Program-made: the position numbers and the translations under genes | The notes under the pieces: model-generated | Seen by the model: the letters and a program-made list of their open reading frames with translations, nothing else | Database searches by the model: none | Told to the model about the DNA's origin: nothing | NCBI GenBank assembly: GCA_014529385.2 | Contig: CM043971.1 | Span: 93,340,840 to 93,404,839 of the forward strand | Origin: Adiantum capillus-veneris | Lineage: Eukaryota; Streptophyta; Polypodiopsida; Polypodiales; Pteridaceae | Length of the DNA: 64,000 bases | Direction: 5' to 3' | Shown: in pieces, positions 13,013 to 27,370 of the stretch | Layout: every line of letters starts with the position of its first letter | Position numbering within the stretch: the stretch's first letter is position 1

Positions 13013-16000
13013 TAGATCTAAGCAAGTATATATAATGAGTCTTCAAACTAATAATCCAAGGGAAGAGAGTAGCAAGGTCCACTACTTGTCCAAGCTCAGC
13101 TCTAGACAACATAGAAAGATGCTAGTTCTACTAATTGTCTAATTATAGGCATGGAGAAATGATAGAAGGTTGATCACTTGTCCAACCTATCATCTCTAGT
13201 AAGATGGGAGGTTTGGCCTTAAGATTCACCATGTAACCAACCTATACATCATTGTATTATGAAGAGTAAAAAATCAAAGCTCCACCACTTGTCCAAGCTA
13301 GTTCTAAAATCCACATGGAGATAAGCAAGCTCCACCATTTGTCGAATCTCTCTTCCATTAAAACATGAAAAAACTCAGCTATGTTGTACAGGGGGACTTT
13401 TTTCCAAGGTCCACCACTTTTCCAAGATAGGATCCCTAGTAGCACGAGTGGTTTGGTCTCAAGATACACCACTTGTACACTCTATGTCATTATATTAAGA
13501 AGAACTATGTATTAAGGTCCACCACTTGTCCAACCTATAAGGTTATATCTTAAATGGTATCCTTTCTCACCACTTGAAATTCCCATGATATGTTTTACAC
13601 GGAGGTTTCATTCCAAGGTCCACCACTTGTCCAAGCTAACTCTATTCAAACATAGAGAGAAGCAAAGGTCCACCACTTGTCCAAGCTAACTCTATTCAAA
13701 CATAGAGAGAAGCAAAGGTTCACCACTTGTCAAAGCTAGGCTCCGTTGAAGTATGGAGAGAAGTAACCTCCATCATTTTTCCAAGATAGGTGCCATTCAA
13801 ACATGGAAAGAATCAAGATCTACCATGTCTCGAAGATTCTAGGCTCCATTGAAACACCCTAAAACCATGATATTTTGTACATGGGGTGTTTACATTCAAG
13901 GTCTACCACTTCTCTAACGTATTATACCTAGTAGCATGAGTGATTTGGTCTTAAGATTCACCACTTATCCACTCTATGTCATTATATTAAGAATAACTGG
14001 GTGTTAAGGTCCACCACTTGTCCAACCTATAAGGGTATATCTTAAATGGTATCCTTCACCACTTGTCAAGGTCCATCACCACTTTTCCAACCTATAAGGT
14101 TATATCTTGAATGATATTTTTCCTCATCACTTGTAATGTCCATGCTATGTTTTACAAAGGGGTTTTGTTCCAAGACCCACCACTTGTCCAAGCTAGCTCC
14201 ATTAAAACATAGAGAGAAGCAAAGGTCCACCACTTGTCCAAGATAGGCTCCATTGAAACATGGAGAGAAGGATGATCCACCATTTCTCCAAGCTAGGCTC
14301 CATTGAAATACCGTAAACCCATAATTTTGTACATGAGGGGTTTACATTCAAGGTCCACCACTTGTCCAACCTACTATCCCTAGTAGCAAGAGTGATTTGG
14401 TCTCAAGATTCACCACTTGTACACTCTATGTCATTATATTAAGAAGAAATATGTGCTAAGGTCCACCACTTGTCCAGCCTATAAGGTTATATTTTAAATA
14501 GTATCCTTTCTCACCACTTGAAATGCCCATGATTTGTTTTACATGGGGGTTTCATTCCAAGGTCCACCACTTGTCCAAGCTAACTCTATTAAAACATATA
14601 GAGAAAGAAAGGTCCACCACTTGTCCAAGCTAGGCTCATTGAAACATGGAGAGAAGGAACCTCCACTGTTTCTCCTAGATAGGCTCCATTGAAACATGGA
14701 GAGAAATAAGCTCCACCATGTCTCCAAGTTGCTAGGCTCCATTGAAATACCCAATACCCATAATATTTTGTACATGGGGGGTTTACATTCAAGGTTCACC
14801 ACTTGTCCAACCTATTATCCCTAGTAGGTTTGGTCTCATGATTCACCACTTGTCCACTCTATGTCATTATATTAAGAGGAATTAGGTGTTAAGGTCCACC
14901 ACTTGTCCAACCTATAATGTTATAGCTTGAATGGTATTTTTTCTCACCACTTGTAATGCCCATGACATGATTTACATGGGGTTTTGTTCCAAGGTACACC
15001 ACTTGTCCAAGATAAATCTATTGAAACATAGAGAGAAACAAAGGTCCACCACTTTTCCAAGCTAGGTTGCATTGAAACATGGACCTTAATACCAAATTAT
15101 TTCTAGTAGCATGAGTGATATTTTGTACATGGAGGGTTTACATTCAAGGTCCACCACTTGTCCAACCTATTTCCCTAGTAGGTTTGGTCCCAATTTCACC
15201 ACTTATCCACTCTATGTCATTATATTAAGAATAATTGGGTGTTAAGGTCCACCACTTGTCCAACCTATAAGGTTATATATTGAATGGTATTTTTTCTCAC
15301 CACTTGTAATGCCCATGATATGTTTTACATGGGGTTTTTGTTCCAAGGTCCACCACTTTTCCAAGATAACTCTATTCAAACATAGAGAGAAACAAAGGTC
15401 CACCACTTGTCCAAGCTAGGCTCCATTGAAACATGGAGAGAATGATGCTCCACCATTTATCCAAGATAGGTTGCATTGAAACATGGAGAGAAGAAAGCTT
15501 TACCATGTTTCCAAGCTAGGCTCCATTGAAACACTCTAGGGGGTTTTATTTCAAGGCCCACCACTTGTTTAACCTATTATCCCTAGTAGCATGAGTGGTT
15601 TGGTTTCAAGATTCACCACTTGTACACTCTATGTCATTATATTGTGTTAAGGTCCACCACTTCTCCAACCTATAAGGTTATATCTTAAATGGTATCATTT
15701 CTCGCCACTTGAAATGCCCATGATATGTTTTACATGGGAGTTTCATTCCAAGATCCACCACTTGTCCAAGCTAACCATATTCAAACATAGAGAGAAACAA
15801 AGGTCCACGACTTGTCCAATCTAGGCTCCATTGAAATATGGAGAGAAAGAACCTCCACCATTTCTCCTAGATAGGCTCCATTAAAACATGGAGAGAAGTA
15901 AGTTCCACCATGTCTCCAAGATGCTAGGCTCCATTGAAATACGCAAAACCCATGATATTTTGTACATGGGTGATTTACATTCAAAGTCAACCATTTCTCC

Positions 16001-16860
16001 AACCTATTATCCCTAGTAGGTTTGGTCTCACAATTCACCACTTTTCCACTATATGTCATTATAATAAGAGGAATTGGGTGCTAAGGTCCACCACTTGTCC
16101 AGCCTATAAGGTTATACCTTGAATGGTATTTTTTCTCACCACTTGTAATGCCCATGACATGCTTTACATGGGGGTTTTGTTCCAAGGTTCACCACTTGTC
16201 CAAGCTAATTCTATTGAAACATAGAGAGAAACAAAGGTCCACCACTTTTCCAAGCTAGGCTCCATTGAAACATGGACCTTAATACCAACTTATTCCTAGT
16301 AGCATGAGTAATATTTTGTACATGGGGGGTTTGCATTCAAGGTCCACCACTTGTCCAACGTACTTTTCCTAGTAGGTTTGGTCGCAAGATTCACCACTTG
16401 TCCACTCTATGTCATTATATTAATAATAATTGGGTGTTAAGGTCCACCACTTTTCCAACCTCTAAGGTTATATATTGAATGGTATTTTTTCTCACCACTT
16501 GTAATGTCCATGATATGTTTTACATGGGGATTTTGTTCCAAGGTCCACCACTTGTCCAAGCTAAATCTGTTCAAACATAGAGAGAAACAAATGTGCACCA
16601 CTTGTCCAAGCTAGGCTCCATTGAAACATGGAGAGAATGATGCTCCACCATTTATCCAAGATAGACTCCATTGAAACATGGAGAGAAGTAAGCTCCACCA
16701 TGTCTCCAAGATGCTAGAGTCCATTGAAATACCCAAAATCCCTGATACTTTGTACATGGGGGGTTTACATTCAAGGTCCACCACTTGTCCAACCTATTAT
16801 CCCTAGTAGCATGAGTGGCTTGGTCTCAGGATTCACCACTTGTCCACTCTATATCATTAT
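13013..16860 (-). repeat. Satellite array, minus orientation, higher-order organised
   Basis: This is the reverse complement of the satellite at 1-4390 (cores read AAGGTCCACCACTTGTCCAA). The edge at 13,013-13,150 matches the reverse complement of 4230-4390, so the inverted relation includes the boundary sequence. Using CCTATAAGG after the core as anchor, copies lie at 13,534, 14,026, 14,093, 14,478, 14,911, 15,264, 15,669, 16,103 and 16,459. From 14,478 on, spacings are 433, 353, 405, 434 and 356, a three-unit higher-order period of about 1,192 bp. This differs from the four-unit period of the left array. One irregular piece near 14,026-14,093 looks like a small internal duplication. Confidence 0.95.
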
Positions 16861-17214
16861 ATTAAGAAAAATTGGGTTTCCATATCTAAATGGATCTTTG
16901 CTTGGATAAGTGGTAGACCTTGAGACCTAAATACCCATTCTACACTAGAGCATTGGTTAAGCCTTATGCACTTCAAGCATACCTTTAACAACAAGTAGTA
17001 GTTATTAGTTGACTTAAGTCTAGTTGAACTCCATGGTATTGAGACTAAGAGAGAGTGTAGCATAAAAAAGAGTCAGGATTTTAATTTGACTTTCTTTCTA
17101 TTAATGAGTAGATCATAGATGGATTTTGGTATCTAATAAAACCTTAGGGTAGACAATGTAAAACTCATGCCTATTGTTGTGTTTGCATTAAGTGTTCTTG
17201 TTCTTTAATTTCAG
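16861..17214. other. Short noncoding stretch ending in a splice acceptor
   Basis: One plus-oriented satellite relic lies at about 16,890-16,925. The stretch ends with TTCTTTAATTTCAG (17,201-17,214), a good 3' splice site for the next exon. No other feature seen. Confidence 0.5.
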
Positions 17215-17990
17215 AACCATTACAGAAAAATGGATTGGCTATATGCTGGCATAAATTGAAGAAAACTATTGAATTACCCATCCAACCTCCTCCAAGACCT
17301 TGTCCAAGGAATGAATCACCTCCTTATCACCTACCACTTGCTTTCAAGGACATCAAAAGAGTACTTATCTTGGATCTAGAGGGGTTACTTCTCAAGATAG
17401 TTGAAATGAAACATGGAGATTCTATGCCATCTTGGGCTCAACACATGCGACTTGTGGAGGACAAAGATGAAGTTTATCATGTGGTGCGACCAGACGCACA
17501 AAGTTTTTTGGATTTTTGTGCTGAATACTTTGGGCTATGGATATGGAGTTGCTATAACTTAACAAGGGTGCAATGCATCACACAAAAATGTTTTCCTGAC
17601 CAGTATACCAAGTTCAAGGTGTTTATGAGTAACAAAAATTGCCAAAATCCAAATATCATGTTAGGATTTACAAGGGTTTATCACAAAAATCTGAGTGATA
17701 TTTGGAAGATATTTGAGGATTTGGATGCAAAAAATACCTTAATTTTTTATGACACTCCATATAGGGTGATGTGGAACATGCCAGGGACATATCTTATATT
17801 TCCAAAGATGTGGAGGCAAACTTCCGAGCAACTTCAAAACTTCTTGCAGAGAACCATAATTCCATGGTTGGTAGGATGGTTGTATGCAAGAGATAAGAGA
17901 GTCTATACATACAACACAATTGTAAATCAGTATAGTGATTCTGAGACAAATTATTTCCTTGGTGTGTACTTGTCAACACGAAAGCATTGA
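17215..17990 (+). CDS. FCP1/NIF-like HAD-family protein, terminal exon
   Basis: The exon begins after the acceptor at 17,214 with an incoming partial codon and stays open to TGA at 17,988-17,990, about 257 codons. Order of features: a Pro-rich leader (PIQPPPRPCP), then LILDLEGLLLKI at 17,364-17,399 (HAD motif I; the first Asp is kept, the second is Glu and the usual Thr position is Leu), RPDAQSFLDFCAEYFGLWIWS (motif II region), and LIFYDTPYRVMWN with FPKMW (motif III and C-terminal signature of plant FCP1-like proteins). Animal and fungal FCP1/SCP enzymes need DxDxT, so this looks like a divergent or non-catalytic member. Plant relatives with D-L-N-G in this place are known to me, so the change may be family-typical. 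Upstream exons are not found between here and the satellite. The paralog at 10,891-12,287 is broken. Confidence 0.65.
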
Positions 17991-18754
17991 ATAAATATGG
18001 CCATAAGATGCTTTTTTTATTCTAGTGTGTATCTTTCAACATTTGTATAATTTGATATAGTCTTTTTTTTTTTTTTAAAGGTGTGTCAATTTTATGAACA
18101 CTTGAATGGAGTGCACCCTACTCTAAGGGGACTTCAATGTACTATTGGAGTGCATCCTATTGTAAGGGCACTCTGATGTATTGCTAGAGTGCACCCAAAT
18201 TTTTGGGGACTCATTTTTTATTTGATTGGGGCCTATGTTAGGTCATATAGTAAAAGAAATTCATTTTTGTCAATTCATATCGAGGTTGCATTTATTTGGA
18301 ACTATGAAAGAATTGATGTTTGATGTCAAAATAAAACTTGTAAGTGTGGATCAGAGAATTCATGGACTTTAAATATGTGAGAGGGATCTTTTTCTTGGGC
18401 ACAAATGTTTGCTTCAAGAATTTTGTCATTACATACTTTATGTGAAAGAGTTTTAGAACCTAAAAGACTTTGAAAACAAAACTATGGAATCTAAGTGCAT
18501 GTATTCTTGAATGGCTTGAAAGTTGATGTATACATGCATGTCGCCTTGATGAAGATTTAGATCTGACAAGATGGAAAGATATAATTCTTGGACGTTACCT
18601 TTGTCAATTTGGTAATAACATATTTAACTTTCTTTTAATATGGGTGGAAAATATATTATTATGTGCATTTGGAACCTAATTTCTTGACCTTCAAACCAAG
18701 ATTCCTATGTTATTTTTTCATATACTTTTTTGTACTGAATTAAGATTGTGGATA
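17991..18754. other. Noncoding stretch with three short tandem repeats
   Basis: Downstream of the HAD exon, GGAGTGCACCCTA-type units recur at about 18,107, 18,150 and 18,189 (period about 40-44 bp, each followed by AAGGG..ACT). No gene is supported. A poly-T run lies at 18,063-18,076. Confidence 0.6.
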
Positions 18755-20160
18755 CAAGGTCCACCACTTGTTCAAGCTAGATCTAAGAAAGTATATATAC
18801 TGAGTCTTCAAACTAGTAAACCAAGGGAAGAGAGAAGCAGGGTCCATCACTTGTCCAAGCTCATCTCTAGACAACATAGAGAGATGTTATGTCTACTAAT
18901 TGTCCAATATAGTCATGGAGAAATGATAGAAGGTTGATCCACTTGTCCAACCTATCATCTCTAGTAAAATGGGAGGTTTGGCTTTAAGATTCACCATGTA
19001 ACCAACATATACTTCATTGTATTATGAAGAGTAGAAAAGAAAAGCTCCACCACTTGTCTAAGGTAGTTCCAAAATCAACATGGAGAGAAGCAAGCTTCAC
19101 CATTTGTCCAAGATAGGTTCCATTAAAACATGGAAAACCTCATATATGTTGTACATGGAAGCTTTTTTCCAAGGTCCACCACTTGTCCAAGCTAGGATCC
19201 ATTAAAACATGGATAGAAACAAGGCTCCACAACTCGTCCAACCTTTACAGCTGCGAAGTGTACCGGTTGTCTAAACTAGGCATGGGAAAATAATAGAAGG
19301 TCCACCACTTATCCAATATATTATCTCTAATAGCATGGGAGGTTTGGTCTCAAGATTTAGGAATTGGCTGACCTGTATTTCATTGTATTATGATGAATTT
19401 GGTTTTAAAGTCAACTACTTATCCAAGCTATAAGTTTATATCTTGAATGGTATTCCTTCCCATCACTTAGAAAACCAATGATATGTTGTACATGGGGGGG
19501 GTTTGTTACAAGGTCCACCACTTGTCCAAGCTAGTTTCATTGAAACATGGATGAAGACAAGCTCCACCATTTGTTAAAGCTAGATTCCATTGAAATCTAG
19601 AAAATCCATTCTATGTTGTACATGGGGTTTTTGTTTTAAGGTCCAACACTTGTCCAAGCTAAGATCCATTGAAACATGGAGTAGAGAAACACTCCACCAC
19701 TTGTCCAAGCTAGGCAACATTGATAGTAGTTGGTTTAGTTTGAAGATCCACCATGTGTCTAAGCTAACTCTATTGAAACATAGAGAGAAGCAAAGGTCCA
19801 CCAACTGTTCAAGCTAGGCTCCATTGAAACATGGACAGAAGCAAGCTCCACCATTTCTCCAAGATAGACTCCATTGAAACATGGAGAGAATCAAAGGTCC
19901 ACCATTTCTCCAAGCCAAGATCTAGTTGTCCAACCTATAAGGTTATATCTTAAATGGTAATCTTTCTAATCACTTGCAATACCCATGATATGTTTTACAT
20001 GGGGGTTTTGTTCCAAGATCACCACTTGTCCAAGCTAACTCTATTGAAACATAGAGAGAAGCAAAGGTCCACCACTTGTCCAAGCTAGTCTCCATTGAAA
20101 CAAGGAGAGAAGCAAGCTCCATCATTTCTCCAAGATAGGCTAGCATGGATAAGTGCACCT
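18755..20160 (-). repeat. Satellite array, minus orientation (second copy), partly decayed
   Basis: The edge 18,755-18,930 matches the edges at 13,013-13,150 (same strand) and 4230-4390 (inverted), followed by cores CCACCACTTGTCCAAGCTA at irregular spacing and CCCATGATATGTTTTACATGG segments near 19,980. The array is shorter and less regular than the one at 13.0-16.9 kb. A few plus-oriented monomers follow to about 20,400. Confidence 0.9.
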
Positions 20161-20439
20161 TGAAACCAACCTTCCTATGAGGCAATAGAGCATATGCTAC
20201 ATATTTTATGTATGCCCCATGCCTCAAATTAAGAAGTTATAGATTAGAAGTGGACCTTGCTTAAATGTCACATGCAATAAATTAAGGAAAAATAGCCAAG
20301 TGGATTGTATTCCTCAATGGATCCTTGCTTTCACAAGTTGTGAACCTTGAGTCACTTTTACATTAACTTGGACAAGTGGTGGACCTAGAAACCAAGCTCT
20401 CCATGTTGAGATAAGTTGTAGGTAGGACAGTAGAACATA

Positions 20440-22664
20440 GACAACGATAATGGATGCAATATACTCCTCTCCTAATAATCCAATTGATTGAAACCATGGT
20501 ATTTTAGTTGTTTTCATTGTGTATTGTATGTGCATAAAGTGGAATGAGACCTTAAGAAAACTCAAATTTTTGACAAAATCTCTATATTTTATACATGATA
20601 TATTGAAAGTTGTCCAACCTGGGAATTGGGATTTTTCCACTTTACCTAATATGGTCTTAGATTTTGGTGGTGACCTTTGTGTAGCTTTCTGAAATTTAGC
20701 TTTCATTGTTTTTTAACTTTTTTATCACCTGTTCTGGAAGCTTGAGACTTTGCATCATCTTCAAATAGTCTTTGACTTCAATCGGGCCATCCATAGGGGT
20801 TTGTACAAGGTCATGATCTTGTTGATATTTGTTACCATGTGCATCCTGATATGCATATGTGAGCTTGATCACATGTAGCTATTTGAACACTATTGGATTT
20901 GTCTGCTTTTGGCTTTGACTTGTGTAGGTCAGCTGAAACTTTTGTCCTTGATGATCTTCATAAAGGCATTTATCTGTAGACTCTAATGAAATCTAGGTCA
21001 ATTGGAAACTTCCAACAACCATATGATCTTTCAATGGTTTCTGCTTTGAAGAGGTCTGCTGGCTAGAGGCTCTAGGGCTTTTAAATGGTGTCGTATTTCC
21101 TGGTACATATGCTGAGCTTGATAAATTTACAGCTCCCCCCTTTCTAGGGTGATCACTATAGCCTGCTTTATTGTAAGAGTTCAAAATTTTTTGGCTCTGG
21201 TTTAGTCTCACCTTTTGGGACTGTAAAGACACACTTTGGGTAGCACTGTTGATGTTTGGCATCTGTGAACTTTCTGCATAGTTTCCTATGTATCTCCTTG
21301 AAACATGACAAATTATTTCCCAAGTCAATCTATAGATAACATTATCTTTGCCCTGATATTTTCTATCCCATGGGTCTCCTATGATAGGAGCTTTTGTGAT
21401 TTCAGGACCCAAGGCATCATAGATGCTAGACTCTCGTCCATATCTACGACTGTTTTGGTCAAAGTATATGCTCGTTTGGTTACAACGTCAAAGCTTGATT
21501 TCCGATGGAGGAGAGTTTGGATCTGAATAGATTTATGGGTTCACTCGGGTAATATCCTTCAGCTCTAGAGAGGATGGGCTATAATAGATTCTTTCCTCTG
21601 AAATGAACCATCCTTTCTAATCTATCCCTGGACGCACTTCTATGAGCTGGTATGTGGGCCGTTCAAACACTGGTTGATCCTTTTTGTACAGTTGTCCTTT
21701 TTGGTCTACATAGTGTGCATATGAATTATGTGTACCATACAAAGCAAACATCATTCAGTTTGATGTGCCCCTTAGACTCGTGAATGATTGCACACTTGTG
21801 GCATTGGATGCAGAATCATTTGCAAACCTAACAATCTTTTCCACATTCGGTGATATCTGGACACCTTGACCAAATTCATGTAGGAATTTGTTGTTCAAAG
21901 AATCAATTTTAAGCTTTTCAGGTTCATGTGCATCTTTAAGTTGATTTCGAACTTGCAATGTTTTTACTGGTGCTTCTAACGGTAATGCAGAATCAACAGA
22001 TTGCATTAAAAGTGACAAGTTAGATGTACTTACATCGAGATTCGCAGTTCCAATTTTCTATGTACCCTGCTTGGCGGTTGATGTGTCCCTGTTGTCTAGA
22101 TTTCTTGGACAATCTTCAAGAAAATATCCACCTTTTCGTCCACAATCTGAGAAATATGCCATGACTGGTGGCATTTCAGTTGGCTCTCTCATGTTAAGCT
22201 CATGTTGAGAAGCTTCTGTTTCTGTGCTTGCCAAGTTGTCAGTATTTTCTTTTAAAACACTGAGCATCAAGCTATAGACTGCTCCATCTTGACCTTTGCT
22301 GTCTTTGACATGGTTCTCCAATTAGACTGGCTTCTATTGGTTGATCTGTTGGATCTTGCAATTCTGGCTCTCGACTAAAGATCTGACCACTGTAATCCAT
22401 GTACAATGACCCTGATTGCATATACACCAACTATACGTTTTGCTGGCTTGTGCAGATTTTTGGATAACCACTTGGGTTGACTTTCTAAACTTCTATATGC
22501 ACTTCATCTTTGAGCTTGCAATACCTGGCTCCATTGAAGTCTGTGAACGTGTGGGAGTTTTCTAAATCTGACTTTACTCTGATCAATAGGATCTTGGCTC
22601 CTGTGCTTCTTTTGTTGCTTATCAAGTATCTATGGCCTTCTGAATCTGCATATAAGAATTTATC
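20440..22664 (-). pseudogene. Decayed minus-strand gene for a Y-x-D-x-x-G repeat protein, unknown family
   Basis: Read on the minus strand, several open pieces (20,314-20,706; 20,993-21,412; 21,755-22,018; 22,058-22,321) join in mixed frames with scattered stops. A motif of the form Y-x-D-x-x-G-x-x-[YF] recurs: FLYADSEGHRY (about 22,630-22,660), LYMDYSGQIF (about 22,380-22,410), HYVDQKGQLY (about 21,682-21,715), IYFDQNSRRYGRE (about 21,433-21,470), CLYEDHQGQKFQ (about 20,940-20,972) and AYQDAHGNKYQQ (about 20,822-20,858). Several copies are followed about 10-15 residues later by a P..[RM]P....PIE-like segment. I do not recognise the family. It may be a retroelement or host-gene relic; the number of stops argues against function. 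The segment ends at the inverted-end element at 22,665. Confidence 0.45.
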
Positions 22665-23978
22665 TCCATTGTAGCCATATCACTAGTTTGGTACCAAAAA
22701 GGACATTTTAGTGTCCTTTTTTTGCGAATTTAAATAAAATGGTACATGAAATCTAGAACACATCTCAATAAATGGTTTTGCAAATTTATAAAATGTTATT
22801 CAAAGTACTCATAGAAATTATAATCCCTCACTTTTGATCATAACCTCAATATAACTACACTCATGAAAAGAACCTATGTAAAACAACATTTAATGTTTCA
22901 TTAAAACTCGTACTCTAGACTAAGAAAAAAATGAGCAAGGTGCATGCAATAATCCATGGTAGCTACTTATATATGTGTATGATATTTTTGCAATTGTCAT
23001 GTGAGAAAAAAATTCTTTGTGACTAGAATCAAATATAGAAAGTCCTGTGGGTTAAATATGCAACGTTCACAAATTCAATTTACAATCACAAAAAACATTT
23101 AGTTCATCTAAATTTACAATGTCTTATGATGCATATATACTAAATCTATGACTCCATTACATAAGGTGATAATTTTCAATGGTTATGCAAGAGACATTTG
23201 GTGATTTATGGCATATCCAAAAAAATTGTGCATGTTGTAATTATGATAAGATAAAGTCCACTTTGGATTTTTTCGTTCATCTCAGTTATTTGTATACAAA
23301 TACCTCATATGGACACAATTGGGAGACTTATATACACACTTTCATTAGTTTTTCATAGTAATGTTTTTTTTACAAGAAATTACTCACTATAATTTATTAA
23401 AATGAGCTTAAATTACAAGATGCCTATTAGTTAGAACCCTTGAAAAATGCTTAGTTGATGGGTATTGACCTATAGATACATTATACACCTTAGGTTTTGT
23501 TCCATAACCTCATCATGTTAATGAAAGAGGCCTTGAAAGACCAAAATTTTCCTCTTTGTCAGCATTTTCAAGATTTTGGTGTTTTGATTATAACAAAAAT
23601 TTGGTCCCATAACTAGGTTATGAAGCTCAATTTCTTGCTAAAATAAGTTTTTTTCTATCCATACACATTGAAATCTATGAAAAATCTTATTTTGATGAGA
23701 AGTTATATTCAATTTATGAAAATTTTGTTAAAATTGCACTAAATTTCTATGATTTTTTCATCTTAAAACTTATCATTATAATCTTAATTTGGTATTAATT
23801 CTGGCAAAAGTAAAATTTATCTATGTTCTTCACCTCATAGCTGAGCTAAGATATGAACGTGACCTATGAATTCTTTTTCTAGATTCACCAAGTAATTATG
23901 ACAAGTTGCTAGAAAAACACGACACTTTAGTGTCTCAGGAGTGTCCGATTTCAGAACTAGTGATATAGCTGTAAAATT
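22665..23978. mobile_element. AT-rich 1.3-kb element with inverted ends (CACTAGT...ACTAGTG), no transposase
   Basis: The left end reads TAGCCATATCACTAGTTTGG (CACTAG from 22,681) and the right end AACTAGTGATATAGCTG (ACTAGTG ending at 23,962), an inverted repeat of about 17-20 bp with a few mismatches. Just inside each end is a small hairpin: GGACATTTTAGTGTCC at 22,701-22,716 and GACACTTTAGTGTC at 23,921-23,934. The interior is AT-rich with no reading frame. It interrupts sequence that resembles the decayed minus-strand gene on its left. CACTA-family DNA transposons begin with CACTA, but I could not see a clean 3-bp target duplication (TAT on the left, ATA on the right), so a MITE-like non-autonomous element of another family is possible. 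Confidence 0.45.

Positions 23979-27370
<3,392 letters not shown>

Noticed and set aside
22058-22321. Possible zinc knuckle (CGRKGGYFLEDC) in the minus-strand decayed gene
   Set aside because: The first Cys pair and the His are missing, so it does not fit the CCHC pattern.
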